From the NCBI GenBank assembly GCA_034620365.1, contig JAQGEQ010000071.1:5208001-5272000 (forward strand): a stretch of DNA of 64,000 nucleotides. Reading direction: 5' to 3'. This stretch comes from Pegea sp. RAD2-039. Its lineage: Eukaryota; Chordata; Thaliacea; Salpida; Salpidae. The position numbers and the translations under genes are program-made. Positions 13,016-24,719 of this stretch are shown here, piece after piece. The notes beneath the pieces were generated by a model. That model had not been told where the DNA came from and ran no database searches. It saw only the letters and a program-made list of their open reading frames with translations. How positions within the stretch are numbered: the first letter of the stretch is position 1; each line of letters starts with the position of its first letter.

Positions 13016-15008
13016 TCCATTTTGAGATCTTCTTTTGCTACAAGATGGTGAGACTCGTAGCGAAATGAGATTTTTACTTTAATATTCAAAGAACACTTTT
13101 TTCTAGAAACTTGGCGACCACAAGGATTTTTGTTTGCATCTAAATCTGTGTCTTTTATCTTTTAGCTGCTTTTCTGAATGCAGCAACTTTGTTTTGTAAC
13201 TTTTTTTACGAAAATATTTGTTAAAGTTAAAAACTTCTTCAATTTATTTCATATTTGTAAATAAACAACTGAAATTATTTTATATTCTCAACTATACCTC
13301 TTAAAAACGCAATAATTTTTCATGACTTTAACTCTATTTAATTTTAACGTTGTCACTGTTTCTATTCAATCCAACCGTTTGATTGATGTAAATAAACCAT
13401 CCAATTCAAATACCTCATAAGATTTAGTGTTTAGTTTATCTTAGTGTTTCTCTACTATAATCCAGTTTTTACTAATAAACATTTTATATCACTACTTTTG
13501 TATTTCATAATCGTATTTAGTTCGTTAAAGCTAAAGTTATTTTTTCTTAAACTTTATAATTTGATTTTATTAATGACTTAGATATTTTTGTTAATATTTA
13601 TAAATTTATTCTTATATTATTTTATGTAAATTATTTTTTCAAACTCAACAAATTACTGAAATAATTAATTTTTTTACAATTAATTTATCTTGTTTGTAGT
13701 TTTGAACAATTTTGTTCTTTTATGTAAAATAGTTAGTATGAAATCTTATAAAATATAAACTATTATTCTTTTATCTAAATAAGTTTCATACAAATAAAAC
13801 ATTTGGAAGATATCACAAGTGCTTTCTGCTAAGAAGGAAAAATGTTTGTATATGTAAATTTGTTCAACTAGTCAAGTATCTTATTGTGAACTTTACATGA
13901 ACCGAAAACACGTCAAACAAGACTTAAGAGTCGTATCATTCGAAATCTAAACTGAAAATGTTGAAATTTAATGCTTGTAGATACTTGATGATTTTTATTT
14001 TGTATTGAAATTAGAAAAAAAAACGAAAAATACTTTAAAGACCAAAAGTTATATCTGTTATAAGATGAATAAGTATTTAGAATTATATTAAAGTCTCTAT
14101 TTAAAATGCTAAAACCCAAGCAATTGCTCAACACTGGCGACCAATAGAAATAATATGTCCTAAGGTAGACCCCTAAAAGACAGACTTGTGTAATGGGTTT
14201 CGATTGAAGCTTAGTTTTCTTCTAATATTTTGTAAAGGTAGCTCTCTATATAAATGTATTCGATAAAGAAGCTTCATTTTCATTAAGGCTTAAGTGACTA
14301 AATTTTCTGAGATAAATAAGCTTGATAAAGAGTTAAATTTTAAAAAATGTATAGCAACATAATATATGTTGAATTGATAACAGTTTTCAAACAATTAGAT
14401 AGTTTTGTTTTTAATTAAAGCTGCTAGGTTATTATAAATATACAAAATATAAAAAGTCTTTTTAATGAGCAGTAAATTATTTTTTAATGTTTTATTTTTA
14501 CTAAAAACTTTCAGCTTCAAAATAAAATTAAGCCAGTTTCGTCAGTATATCAAAATTTTCAATGTTTACGTAACATTAGATTTTCTAATGAAAACAAAAA
14601 TAAAATCTAAGAAAGAACAGTTAATGATACATTTAAAACGACTTACTGAATAATATATCCCAAAAAAAATAGTGGTTGCTGATAAAACTATTTTTTAAGC
14701 TTTGTTACTATGTTTTCATTTTAATTACTATCAATAATATTGATTGTCATTTTAGCTTTATAAACCAAAACTTAATTTCAGACTGAAATTGTAAGGAGCT
14801 TTTACTAACGCTTAAATGTAAATACAGATTAAAAAGAATATGTAAATGATCTAAATCTTTATTACATAATTATCTATTAAGTTTATTTTGTTTAAGTAAA
14901 CAATAATTTTGTACGATTTAAAAAAAGTTCTATTATAGGTATAATTTTATGGTCCTCTATTTGAACAGGTGACTAAAAATTGAAGTTTAATAAGTATAGA
15001 AGCAAGTA
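13016..15008. other. Intergenic, no gene seen
   Basis: Long AT-rich spacer. Open frames at 13913-14134 (-) and 14465-14653 (+) are short, low in complexity and without motif. Confidence 0.55.
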
Positions 15009-15698
15009 ATGTCATCTTCAAATAAATCAGACTCAATAGATGCTGATTATTGGGATAAAAGATGGAAAAAGGATGATACAAGCTGGCATCGCGATAAAGT
15101 TAATCCTTTATTGATCAAATATCAAGAAAATCTTCTAACTAAACCAAATTGTAAAGTTTTATTTCCACTTTGTGGAAAAACAGTTGATATGAAATATCTT
15201 GCTGACTTAAAACATGAGATTGTTGGTGTAGAGTATAGTGATAAAGCTATTTTGGATTACTTTACAGAAAACAAACTTCAATATAAGATGTCCATATGTG
15301 AATTAAATCAATCTTATAAAGTTTATGAAGCAGTTGATACCAATATCAAGATATTTCAAGGAGACTTTTTCTCAGTTACTAAAGATTTAATTGGTGAATT
15401 TGATGCTATTTTTGATAGAGGGTCACTGGTTGCCTTGGATCCTTCAGATAGAGAGAAGTATGCTAAAGTGATAAAACAACTGATGTCTCCAAACACTAGA
15501 TACATGATTCATGCTTTTTCTTATGATCAAACTCAATATGGGGGACCACCTTTTTCAGTCAGTGAAGAGACTTTGAAAAAGTTGTTTAGTGACAAATTGG
15601 ATATCCAAGTTTTATTTACTGGACCTCGTCCTGAGCTTGCTCTTAAATTTAAAGTGGATTCTTGGATAGATGCACTTTATTGTTTGACATCTAAATAA
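15009..15698 (+). CDS. TPMT: Thiopurine S-methyltransferase-like protein, copy 1 (intact)
   Basis: A 229-residue SAM-dependent methyltransferase of the TPMT family, which S-methylates thiols, thiopurines or related small molecules. Landmarks are the N-terminal YWDKRW (14-19) and SWH (25-27), motif I FPLCGKTVDMKYLAD (52-66), the acidic IVGVE (71-75), FDRGSLVALDP (135-145) and SYDQTQYGGPPF (171-182), all in the order of human TPMT. It is one exon with its own ATG and no targeting sequence, so probably cytosolic. The middle two thirds are almost identical at DNA level to the copies at 17.3 and 22.8 kb. The methyl acceptor cannot be told from sequence. Confidence 0.9.
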   Translation: MSSSNKSDSIDADYWDKRWKKDDTSWHRDKVNPLLIKYQENLLTKPNCKVLFPLCGKTVDMKYLADLKHEIVGVEYSDKAILDYFTENKLQYKMSICELNQSYKVYEAVDTNIKIFQGDFFSVTKDLIGEFDAIFDRGSLVALDPSDREKYAKVIKQLMSPNTRYMIHAFSYDQTQYGGPPFSVSEETLKKLFSDKLDIQVLFTGPRPELALKFKVDSWIDALYCLTSK

Positions 15699-16596
15699 TC
15701 AGTTTCATTTTCAACCTTGTGATTGTCACAAAACGTGTAAAAAATATTCAACGTTTACTCAAAAATATATTATATCCAGATTATTTAATATACTTATACT
15801 GAAATATATATATTAATATACTAATAATTATGTAAGCAATTTATAAAGATCAGCTATTGATATTATTTTAGTTGATCAACCTTTTTTAAACATTATTGCA
15901 AGTTTTTTATGAAGTTTAAATCCATATAAAATTTTTTTAAAATTTCTGCTGCTATTACTTATACAAAATTTTTTATCTACAAATTCATATTTGTTCATAC
16001 ATCTTAAGTGTTTTCTACAAAATCTTATTATTGAGAAAGTAATATTTGCAACCTTAAAAAGTTTAGAAATTCAATTATGTTTTATCATTTTATTTACTAC
16101 TAGTAATATATGTAATAAGATGATCAAATATTAAAAATGATTAAGTAAATTTACTTGCACATTTAAAATTATGTTAAGTTGTATCAAATTACTACTTTTT
16201 TGTTAAAAATCTGGAATAAATTTAAAGAATTTATTTTTATCACAAATTTTAAAGTTTGTATTAAACATATTTTATAGTGACAATTGTTTATATTTAAATT
16301 AAATCTTTTTTTTAGTTTAATTTTTTCAAAACTAGTTTATGAAGAGAAATGATTTATTACATCTTTTTTAATTAATATAAATATTAGCTCTAAAAGTATA
16401 AATAAATTGTTTGAAGTATATGACACTTGAGTAAAGCTTAAAATTAAACAGATAAATGTGTAACACTCCCACTTAAACTATAAACGTATTGCTTTCTTCA
16501 TTTATTTCTTGACGATTTTGTAGTCTTAAACTTTGTAATTATTCCTATTAAATAGGTTTTAGTATCAAGTTTAAATAATCTCATCTTAAATGAAAC
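15699..16596. other. Intergenic, no gene seen
   Basis: AT-rich spacer after TPMT copy 1; nothing recognised. Confidence 0.55.
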
Positions 16597-16707
16597 TAAA
16601 CTTGTTGAATCTTGAATATTGGCATAAAAGATGGAAAGAAAACAATATTGGTTGGCATCAAGCGGATATAAATCCTTTATTGATCAAATCTTTTAACTAA
16701 ACCAAAT

Positions 16708-17240
16708 TTATTTATTTCAATAAATGCGAAAGAGGGTACCTGAAAAGAGCACCTCTCGCTAACACACATTCTCACAAATAACATCTATTTAGCCAAAAAT
16801 ATAAAAAGTAAAAGATGTAACACATGGTATTTCCATTGCCCTCAAAGCTTATAACAGTAAACAATTACATAGAATGTTAATAATATAAGAGAGAGAAAAA
16901 AATCACAGTTTAGAAATGACAATGTTGGCAACAAAACCATTTAAATCCCATTTGCTTCATCTGGTTCTAATCAAACATATCAAAAATTTTCTTGCTCACA
17001 TCACTACAGGTGAGATGAAAGCAGGAGAGACATTTAAAACATTCTATTGCCGGATCTTCACCAGAGCAAATTTTATTGCAAGATTGGCAATTGCAATCTT
17101 GTTTTGATGAAGTCGGTTTATCAGGATTTTTTTTTATAGTTGATCGTAAGGTCTTGGTAGTTTTATGTGTATCCACCGAATCTTTATAAAAGATTTTTAC
17201 TGTCACCAACCACAATATATAAATAATATATATATAATAT
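16708..17240 (-). mobile_element. CR1/L2-like LINE, copy B: 3' end joined to an ORF1 PHD fragment
   Basis: The left part (to about 16935) is the shared LINE 3' end with its AT-rich terminal repeat at 16708. Directly beyond it, the minus-strand frame at 16967-17215 carries a zinc-finger segment with the spacing CNCQSCNKIC, CFKCLSCFHLTC. This is like the PHD-type finger in ORF1 of CR1-clade LINEs. The RT and endonuclease parts between are absent, so this is an internally deleted copy. It sits inside TPMT copy 2. Confidence 0.7.
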
Positions 17241-17286
17241 ACAACTCACTTCCTAGGAATAACTTTATCACGACTTATAAGCACTT

Positions 17287-17321
17287 ATTCAAATAGAACC
17301 TATAACTTGATTCAAATAGAA
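17287..17321. repeat. 12-bp direct repeat next to the LINE/TPMT junction
   Basis: attcaaatagaa occurs at 17287-17298 and again at 17310-17321, just before TPMT sequence resumes at 17325. It may be a by-product of the insertion. Confidence 0.55.
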
Positions 17322-17873
17322 TGTTGTAAAGTTTTCTTTCCACTTTGTGGAAAAACAGTTGATATGAAATATCTTGCTGACTTAAAACATGAGATTGTTG
17401 GTGTAGAGTATAGTGATAAAGCTATTTTGGATTACTTTACAGAAAACAAACTTCAATATAAGATGTCCATATGTGAATTAAATCAATCTTATAAAGTTTA
17501 TGAAGGAGTTGATACCAATATCAAGATCTTTCAAGGAGATATTTTCTCAGTTACTAAAGATTTAATTGGTGAATTTGATGCTATTTTTGATAGAGGGTCA
17601 CTGGTTGCCTTGGATCCTTCAGATAGAGAGAAGTATGCTAAAGTGATAAAACAACTGATGTCTCCAAACACTAGATATATGATTCATGCTTTTTCTTATG
17701 ATCAAGCTCAATATGGGGGATCACTTTTTTCAGTCAGTGAAGAGACTTTGAAAAAGTTGTTTAGTTACAAATTGGATATCCAAGTTTTATTTACTGGACC
17801 TCGTTCTGAGCTTGCTCTTAAATTTAAAGTAGATTCTTGGATAGATGCACTTTATTGTTTGACATCTAAATAA

Positions 17874-18198
17874 TCTAATTCTCTTTCAATAAAAATTTTT
17901 TTTAAATCAGAATTGTTTAAATCGTTTTAAGCTAATTAGACAAATAATTTATTTTATAATTCAATAAAAAGAAATAAATTTAAAATTCTGTAATCTCATT
18001 GTTGTAAGGTTAGTTCAGCTGTTACCTCTACTTAATATTAGTTTTATTTAAAATATTCTGATTAAAGTTTGAAAAAGTAAAAACTGCAGTCGTTTACGAC
18101 TATTTTTGTTATATTGAAAACGTAAGATTGAATCTAAAGCAAACATTTACTAAATTAACAAGTCCTTGAAACCATCAAACTATAAAAATATTTCTTGA
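17874..18198. other. Intergenic between TPMT copy 2 and RCCD1
   Basis: AT-rich spacer between two converging transcription units; nothing recognised. Confidence 0.55.
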
Positions 18199-20174
18199 TT
18201 ACTTATTTTCTTTACATATAGCAATTGTGCTCCAAAACCCACATTCTACACTAACAACAAAAAGTTTTTTCTCTTTGAACCATGAAACTATCTTCGGTGG
18301 ATGCAATGTTGACGAAGAACAAGATTTTAAAACACAACATTCATGGGCTAATTGTCCATATATTGATCTACCCCAAGTAACTAATTCACCTTCATCAGTT
18401 ACTACAGCACTATGTCTTGAACCACAACTGATATCAGTGATTGAAATAAAATTACTCGCATCTCGTTTACAATGTCCTTCTAGTTCCAGTAAAGTAGGAA
18501 CAGTTAGCATGCCACAAGTTTCATCACTTCCAGTCTGAACTGAACTAGAAAAGACTCCTTCAGGAGCAGGCAATCCAGTCTGACCAGATTCATTCCAGCC
18601 CCATGAGTATACATCCTGTGATTCTAAAAGTAAATTCCAAAACAAATTTAAAAGCACAAGTTACTATGATTAATTTTAAGATTTTCTATTTATATTTAAA
18701 CATAATATACAAATTAAATTATTGAAGTTGTTAAGAAACACATCTAACCTGATAGAACTAGATTATGCCAGCCTCCAGCTGCTATTGATGTGATTCGTAT
18801 ACCATCCAAATTTTCAATTAGTTTTGGTTCATCAACTGAATCTAAATTTCCATGACCTAATTCACCTCGACTAAAGAGTTAATTCATTAATAAAAACTAA
18901 ATAAAATTATTAAAAGCTATAGTATCTGGTTTAAATTTTTTACAGCAATCTATATTAGTAATTGCATAGATTTTATACTAATGGATAGATTAAATTTTAA
19001 ATAGTTATTTAATCTATATTTTTAACATCACAATTATTATGTTCACTACAACAGCTTAACTTTTATATTTGCTTTAATTTTGAGCCAAGCTTGTTCCATT
19101 GAAAGTGAAATTATTTTTCAATTAAAAATATAAAATAGAGTAAAATTGAACCACCTTCCTGTTCCCCATGAGTAAACCCTTCCTTCAGTTGTTAATATTA
19201 CATTATGACAATTACCAGCAGCAAGTACTTTGACCTTTAGATCACAACTTAAACAACTTTTTAGAGTAATTTCGTTATTCAATGTAAAGTACTTTAAAAC
19301 GTTGTTTTCTGTCAATTAAAGTTAAAATAGTTTAGTTTTTAGATTCATCTTGTACAAATGAATTAATTAAAATAATGTTTTATTTTATTGATTTCGGAAT
19401 AAAAGATATCAAGATTTAAATTTATTTTAACGCAATCATTAATATCTATTTACTTTATTTAAATATTTCAATTATATATATAAAAATTGACAAGATTATT
19501 TTAAACATCATGGACTTACTGTAACATATAATAAGTTCACTTTTTGATTCATTTAATGCAATGCTGGTAACTTCAGTTTCTAATTGATTACAGTTCTCAA
19601 AAGAAAGATTAATATATTTAGTCTTTGTATGGAATAAATAAACATTTTTACATTCAGTTTTCACAATGAGCCAATCATTATGATAATAATTACTCAATAA
19701 TTTTTCTTTTATCAAATTATCATCAACTTTATACAATTGTTGGGTGTCCTTCAATATATCCTTCTCTAGTGAACCTCTTATGTTAAGCATTTCACCTAAA
19801 AATATTTGAAAATATGCACAAAAATACTTAGAAGATAATAAAAAGATAATTGATAAATTAACTAAATATTAAATGTTCATTAGATAATGTAAAACATAAT
19901 CTTAATAATTTCACTTAAACTTACTTTGTTTTATTAATAGATTTCTTAAAAGCCATCATGTTAAAAATAATAATTTGATAATATAGATTAATATTTGAAA
20001 AAATATTTTAATACCTTCTATCCAACTAATACTACTCCATGAAAGGCAAACTTTTAAAAGATTTTTAGATTTTAAAAATAGATGAGGTTCATATATGCAT
20101 CTATCAGAGTCATATTTTAACTGACCAAATCCATTATAACCAAATCCAAAATAAATCAAGTTATTTGGTTCCAT
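18199..20174 (-). CDS. RCCD1: RCC1 domain-containing protein 1
   Basis: A 378-residue RCC1-type beta-propeller protein in five exons (transcript order): 20015-20174, 19520-19795, 19155-19308, 18749-18870, 18199-18623. The N-terminus YFGFGYNGFGQL and the repeat blocks VYSWGTGR, RGELGHGNLD, IAAGGWHNLVLSG, VYSWGWNESGQTGLP (243-256) and CGSRHSAVVTDEGELVTWG follow human RCCD1 (376 residues) in order. In mammals RCCD1 partners with the oxygenase KDM8 in chromatin and spindle functions; the same role here is inference. The segment encoded by exon 2 is divergent and not propeller-like. The gene lies on the opposite strand inside the TPMT cluster. Confidence 0.9.
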
Positions 20175-20815
20175 TTAATTTAAGTATTGTAATTTCAATT
20201 AATTATACTTAAACCTTAAATAAAAAATGAATATTTTATTCTAAATAAATCATAATTCTACATAAAACAAAATTGATAGTAATTTATTCTATAGCATACA
20301 TGGGTATACTTCAAGGATTAAGTTTATCTTAAATTATCTAGCAAAAATACTAACATAATTTAGAAGCTTTTTTCAGAAATCTAATTAGAGTATAATTCTA
20401 AAAAACTATATATAATAAAATTAATAAGCAATAAAACTTAAAAAATAATTATAGATACTATTTGAATTTAACATGCAATTGTTTTATCTCAATCTTATTT
20501 AAATTAAGTTTTTTAAATTGACACAAAATAGTGGACAAATTAATTAAAATGATGGTAAATTATTTCATGAAAATCTAAAGAATTTCAAAGTTTGAATTAA
20601 ATTCCAAACAATAAACTCACATGTCTTTTAGGTTATTTCCCTAAGAGTTTTTCGTTTCCAAATTTTTTTCTGTGTATACTTACATCTATATTTTAGTTGT
20701 AGCTGCAAAAAAATCGTAATTATGATAATAATTCTAAAAATATATTATATATTTGATTGTATATACTGTCATTAGTAAATCGAACTGACGAATTAATTTG
20801 GAAAATAAGTCAGAC
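20175..20815. other. Intergenic upstream of RCCD1
   Basis: AT-rich; presumably holds the RCCD1 promoter. Nothing recognised. Confidence 0.5.
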
Positions 20816-21600
20816 TTTTATACAGTATTTGCTTTTACTCGTAAAAGAAAATGAGAAACTTAAAGAAAATTATAAAGTAATGGAAAATTAAAAAGCAATA
20901 GTTGTTCAGAATTTTAAATACTTAGTTATTGAAGCAAAGATCGAGCTTGTTTTGATTACAGAAAAGGATTTAGAGTGTAACAAGGCTAAAAGTGATCGAA
21001 GGATAGTTAGTATGCCAAAACGAGAAACTGAAAATGAATTAGATGAAGGTAAACATGAAAACTTAATTGAAAGTTCAAAAATAAAAATATAGTTTTTTTG
21101 AATATTTCAAAAGATAATGAACAATAAAAAGATAATAAGAACAAAGTGGATCTAATATTCAAAATAGAAAATGCTGTAGAGAATAAAAAGTTGAAAAAAG
21201 AAAGAAACTAATAAAAAAAGGGAAAAACTAATTGAAAGTTTACAAAACCAAATAGTTGAGAATCTACCAATAAAAAATTTGTAATTTTCAGAAAAGGTTA
21301 AACAATTAGAAAAGAAGAAGGGCCTATTAAAGACTAATTGAGAAAAAATAAAAGGAATTAAGAAGAAAAAGAATTGGGTGATCAGTCAGATTTTAACGAT
21401 ATCTGGAAAATAAAATAAAACTGAATTAAGTAAGTTAGAAATTTTCGGTTACAAATCCAAAAAACGAGATGATACAAACAATCAGATGAAGCAGAATGGT
21501 ATTACACGCAAGAATAAGATGAAAAGACGAAATCAACAGGATGAAGGTAATCAACAATTCTTAAAAGAAGCTTTAATAGTCAATGAAAAAATCTCATTCT
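20816..21600 (+). pseudogene. Degenerate Lys/Glu/Asn-rich coding-like stretch
   Basis: Purine-rich sequence that, in short pieces and in changing frames, encodes Lys/Glu-rich coiled-coil-like peptides (for instance KRETENELDEGKHENLIESS near 21012). Related pieces recur internally (cttaattgaaagttc, ctaattgaaagttta). Stops break every frame. I do not recognise the source; a decayed gene or mobile-element ORF is the likeliest reading. Confidence 0.3.
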
Positions 21601-21629
21601 TTGAAATTTAGCTTCATCAAGAAAATTGC

Positions 21630-22200
21630 TTTTGATTATCCGATTTTCCTGCCCTGGTGGCTTAAAACTAAACTGCCTAAGGCATATCTCAGGATGTTGG
21701 AATGCATCACTACTTGGCTCACTTTCAATAAATACGGAAGCTGAAGGTCTTATTATAAACTGGAAAAGACCTAATCCACCGATATTTTGTTTTAGGTAGA
21801 ATAAGAGTTATAGGAATTTTAACCTCCTCTTCGTTCTTGGAACTCTTTACAAGTATCTCTGGATCTGGACAAATTATTTTAATCACCTCAGTGACATAGG
21901 TATTCTTTTCTAAGGGTACCAACTCGCACAAAGTTTTATCTTATCCCTTTACCCACATTCTCGAATAATTTACAAACAAGAGATTGACTTCAAGGACTGC
22001 TGTAAGCTCTAATCTTTAGAGAAACACGTCATTAAAGATGCAACTATGACTGTATTAGCTCGCCTTAATATTCTTGAAGCTGAGTATTTTAAAGATTCAA
22101 CTTTTATTTTCATCTCTTACAGAACTTTTTAGCTTCTTGGAGCCTAGGCGTCTTACTATTCCACTTTAAGGCCTGGCACTCTTTGTTAAAATTCTCTATC
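21630..22200 (-). pseudogene. Unrecognised broken coding fragment
   Basis: Minus-strand frame 21725-21931 encodes a non-repetitive peptide (CELVPLEKNTYVTEVIKII, EEEVKIPITLILPKTKYRW). The protein-like sequence then continues in another frame to about 21630 (SVFIESEPSSDAFQHPEICL, FSFKPPGQENRII). Upstream, near 22110-22200, a further piece (FNKECQALKWNSKTPRL) is separated by stops. Base composition is richer in G+C than the surroundings. The pattern suggests a dead gene or element with frameshifts; I cannot assign a family. Confidence 0.35.
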
Positions 22201-22627
22201 ATGAAGTATAAAAAGGTTTAGTTGACATTTTGCAGACCTTACTAAATATTAAACTGCAATCTTTAGAACTTGTTATGCAATTATAATGAATATAAATAAA
22301 AGTGTTTTGTAAAAACTATAAATTAATTAAACATCCAAATTAATCCAAACTTTCTACAACTGTTTACAATTTCAGACATTAAAAAAAAACTCCCCGATAT
22401 AAAACATTACAAAATTATTTTTTGTTACTTGATTTTGATTTATGTTTTATATAGAAGTTATAAACGCAGAATATTCTTTGATTACTTAAAGCTCAATGTT
22501 TTTATGTAATAATGATGGACAATTAAAAAGATTATTTTATATGTTCACTTACATTTTGTATTGTTTGTACAATTATTTAGGTTTATAAAATCACAAATTA
22601 TTTAAGAAATAAATTTATCTGTGAGAA
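22201..22627. other. Intergenic upstream of TPMT copy 3
   Basis: AT-rich spacer, presumably with the copy 3 promoter; no gene seen. Confidence 0.5.
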
Positions 22628-23512
22628 ATGTATCTTAAAAGAATTTTTTGTAAGAATCTTGCTTTAAAGAAAAATTTTTGCTTCTTTACTTTTGCAAGAT
22701 CATCTAGGCCTGAAACAGCAGCTCTTCATGTAAGTTATAAAATGATGTTTTTTTTCAAATGAATACATTAAAAATATACCAACAAGTTTTTTTATCTGTA
22801 GAATTTTCTATCTGTAAGACCATTGTCATCTTCACATAAATTAAACTCATTAAATGTTGATGATTGGGATAAAAGATGGAAAAATGATGATATAAGCTGG
22901 CATCGTGATGAAGTTAACAGTTTATTGATCAAATATCAAGAAAATCTTCTAACTAAACCAAATTGTAAAGTTTTCTTTCCACTTTGTGGAAAAACAGTTG
23001 ATATGAAATATCTTGCTGACTTAAAACATGAGATTGTTGGTGTAGAGTATAGTGATAAAGCTATTTTGGATTACTTTACTGAAAACAAACTTCAATATAA
23101 GATGTCCATATGTGAATTAAATCAATCTTATAAAGTTTATGAAGCAGTTGATACCAATATCAAGATCTTTCAAGGAGACTTTTTCTCAGTTACTAAATAT
23201 TTAATTGGTGAAGTTGATGCTATTTTTGATAGAGGGTCACTGGTTGCCTTGGATCCTTCAGATAGAGAGAAGTATGCTAAAGTGATAAAACAACTGATGT
23301 CTCCAAACACTAAATATATGATTCATGCTTTATCTTATGATCAAACTCAATATGGGGGACCACCTTTTTCAGTCAGTGAAGAGACTTTGAAAAAGTTGTT
23401 TAGTGACAAATTGGATATCCAAGTTTTGTTCAATGAACAACAAGCTGATGATAAACTGAAGTTAAAAATAGAATCTTGGATAGATACATTATACTACTTA
23501 ATTCTTAAATGA
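22628..23512 (+). CDS. TPMT-like protein, copy 3, with likely mitochondrial leader
   Basis: Two exons, 22628-22729 and 22802-23512, give 270 residues. The core is TPMT (DDWDKRWKNDDISWH, FPLCGKTVDMK, FDRGSLVALDP, GGPPFSVSEE). The core frame has no ATG at its front (TTG at 22823), while the upstream exon supplies an ATG and joins in phase 0 across a 72-nt GT-AG intron. That exon encodes a leader starting MYLKRIFCKNLALKKNFCFF, rich in Lys/Arg and hydrophobic residues with no acidic residue in the first 20 or so. This is the make-up of a mitochondrial presequence. The C-terminal 30 residues (FNEQQADDKLKLKIESWID) differ sharply from copy 1, though the middle is almost identical. Confidence 0.82.
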
Positions 23513-24196
23513 TTATTTTTGTTTTTTAACCATTATGATTATAACTAAAGGTAGATGCTTATTGGAATGTATTTATTCAAGAGCAAGCTAAATCTTGCAT
23601 AAAATTTAATAAAAGTTACCCAGAAAAATTTTGTTTCAATTTGTTTTATTATCTTATAGATTTTAATTTCTTTTAATTATTTAACTATCATCAGAATCTT
23701 AAAAATATAATTATTTGTAAAATAATTTTTAGTAATTTTAAACCAATGTCAGTTTTATTACACTTTAGACTACAAAAGATTTCCAAAATTTACTGTGATG
23801 ATAACAAAGCATTACTAAGTAAACAATTTAGTATGATTTCTTTAAATTTTGTTTGCTTTAACAACCACAAATGTGTTCAAAATAAATAAAACTTTAATAA
23901 TTAACTTAATGAAGAAAAATAAATGAATGAATTCAATAAAATTTATTCTTTATCAAAAGTTGGGTTCTTACTTTGCTAGTTTGTATCCATTACTTTAAAA
24001 AGTCAACAAAATTAGTCTATTCGGCGAGAAAACAATTATTTTACAAAAATCAAGTTTAGAAAACATTCATTTTTAAAAGCAGAGCTAATGGGTTTCCTTC
24101 CAGGCAAATGTCTAACTATTAAAAATTTGAATTTGAACAGCTTACTACTTTTCGTCCAATAATCACACTTAGAGTCAAAGAAGCCAAGCGAGACTA
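23513..24196. other. Intergenic, no gene seen
   Basis: AT-rich spacer; nothing recognised. Confidence 0.5.
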
Positions 24197-24719
24197 ATGT
24201 CAACCTCTTCAAGTTTGTTGGACGACCTGCTAAGTCCCTACGCTAGCTCATACTGCAAGGACTCTTCAGCGGAGCTAATATTTGATCAGACACTGATGGA
24301 CAACTTCTCCTTTGTAAGAAATTCTCAAACTTTACTGTCTGGAAAACATGAAAAGAGCTCTGGACACCCAAGAGATCATCTTGTGTGTTTGTTTCACGAG
24401 AGACAAGCAAAAGATGAACAAATGCTTGACAAGCTGAAGCAAAGACTTTTTAGAGCCACATCTTCCATAAGATACTCAAACAACGACGTCGAAGCACTTT
24501 GAACGATGACTTCCCATCATCTGATTCAGCTTCGGACTCAAAGTTAATAATCCCACCATAACAGATGAACCCAGAAATAGTGTCTCCGAAATTAGGGATG
24601 AAACAGCTTCCAACTTAATCCACCTTAATGATTTCTGTAAAAATTTGAACAACTTGTCGACGAGCTGTTACGAGGACGCTGTTGGTTCTAAAATGTTTGA
24701 AAGACTTCAACAATCTTGA
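24197..24719 (+). pseudogene. Hypothetical intronless gene with two frame breaks
   Basis: An ATG frame of 101 codons (MSTSSSLLDDLLSPYAS, HERQAKDEQMLDKLKQRLF, ending at 24502) is followed at once by protein-like sequence in a second frame (NDDFPSSDSASDSK, about 24502-24543). A third frame (NNPTITDEPRNSVSEIRDE, CKNLNNLSTSCYEDAVG, stop 24717-24719) then follows. Composition is serine-rich and acidic, hydrophilic, and clearly less AT-biased than the flanks. An AATAAA follows near 24897. No introns are evident. It reads as one protein of about 175 residues interrupted by two frameshifts, so a pseudogene, a retrocopy or an assembly error. I do not recognise the family. Confidence 0.45.

Larger units (their letters stand above)
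16597..17873 (+). pseudogene. TPMT-like copy 2, split by a LINE insertion
   Basis: The N-terminal fragment (about 16597-16707) encodes LEYWHKRWKENNIGWHQ and PLLIK, then loses 11 bases relative to copy 1 and runs into a stop. The match to copy 1 stops at ccaaat (16707) and resumes at tgtaaag (17325), exactly where copy 1 is continuous. The 617 bases between are mainly a LINE fragment. The downstream part is still open (from KVFFPLCGKTVDMK to SWIDALYCLTSK, stop at 17871-17873) and nearly identical to copy 1. It lacks the N-terminal substrate and SAM-binding elements, so I call it a pseudogene despite a 188-codon open frame from 17307 without a clear native start. Confidence 0.85.

Noticed and set aside
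17307-17873. 188-codon frame as a complete TPMT gene
   Set aside because: The first residues come from sequence at the LINE junction, and the N-terminal third of the enzyme is cut off by the insertion.
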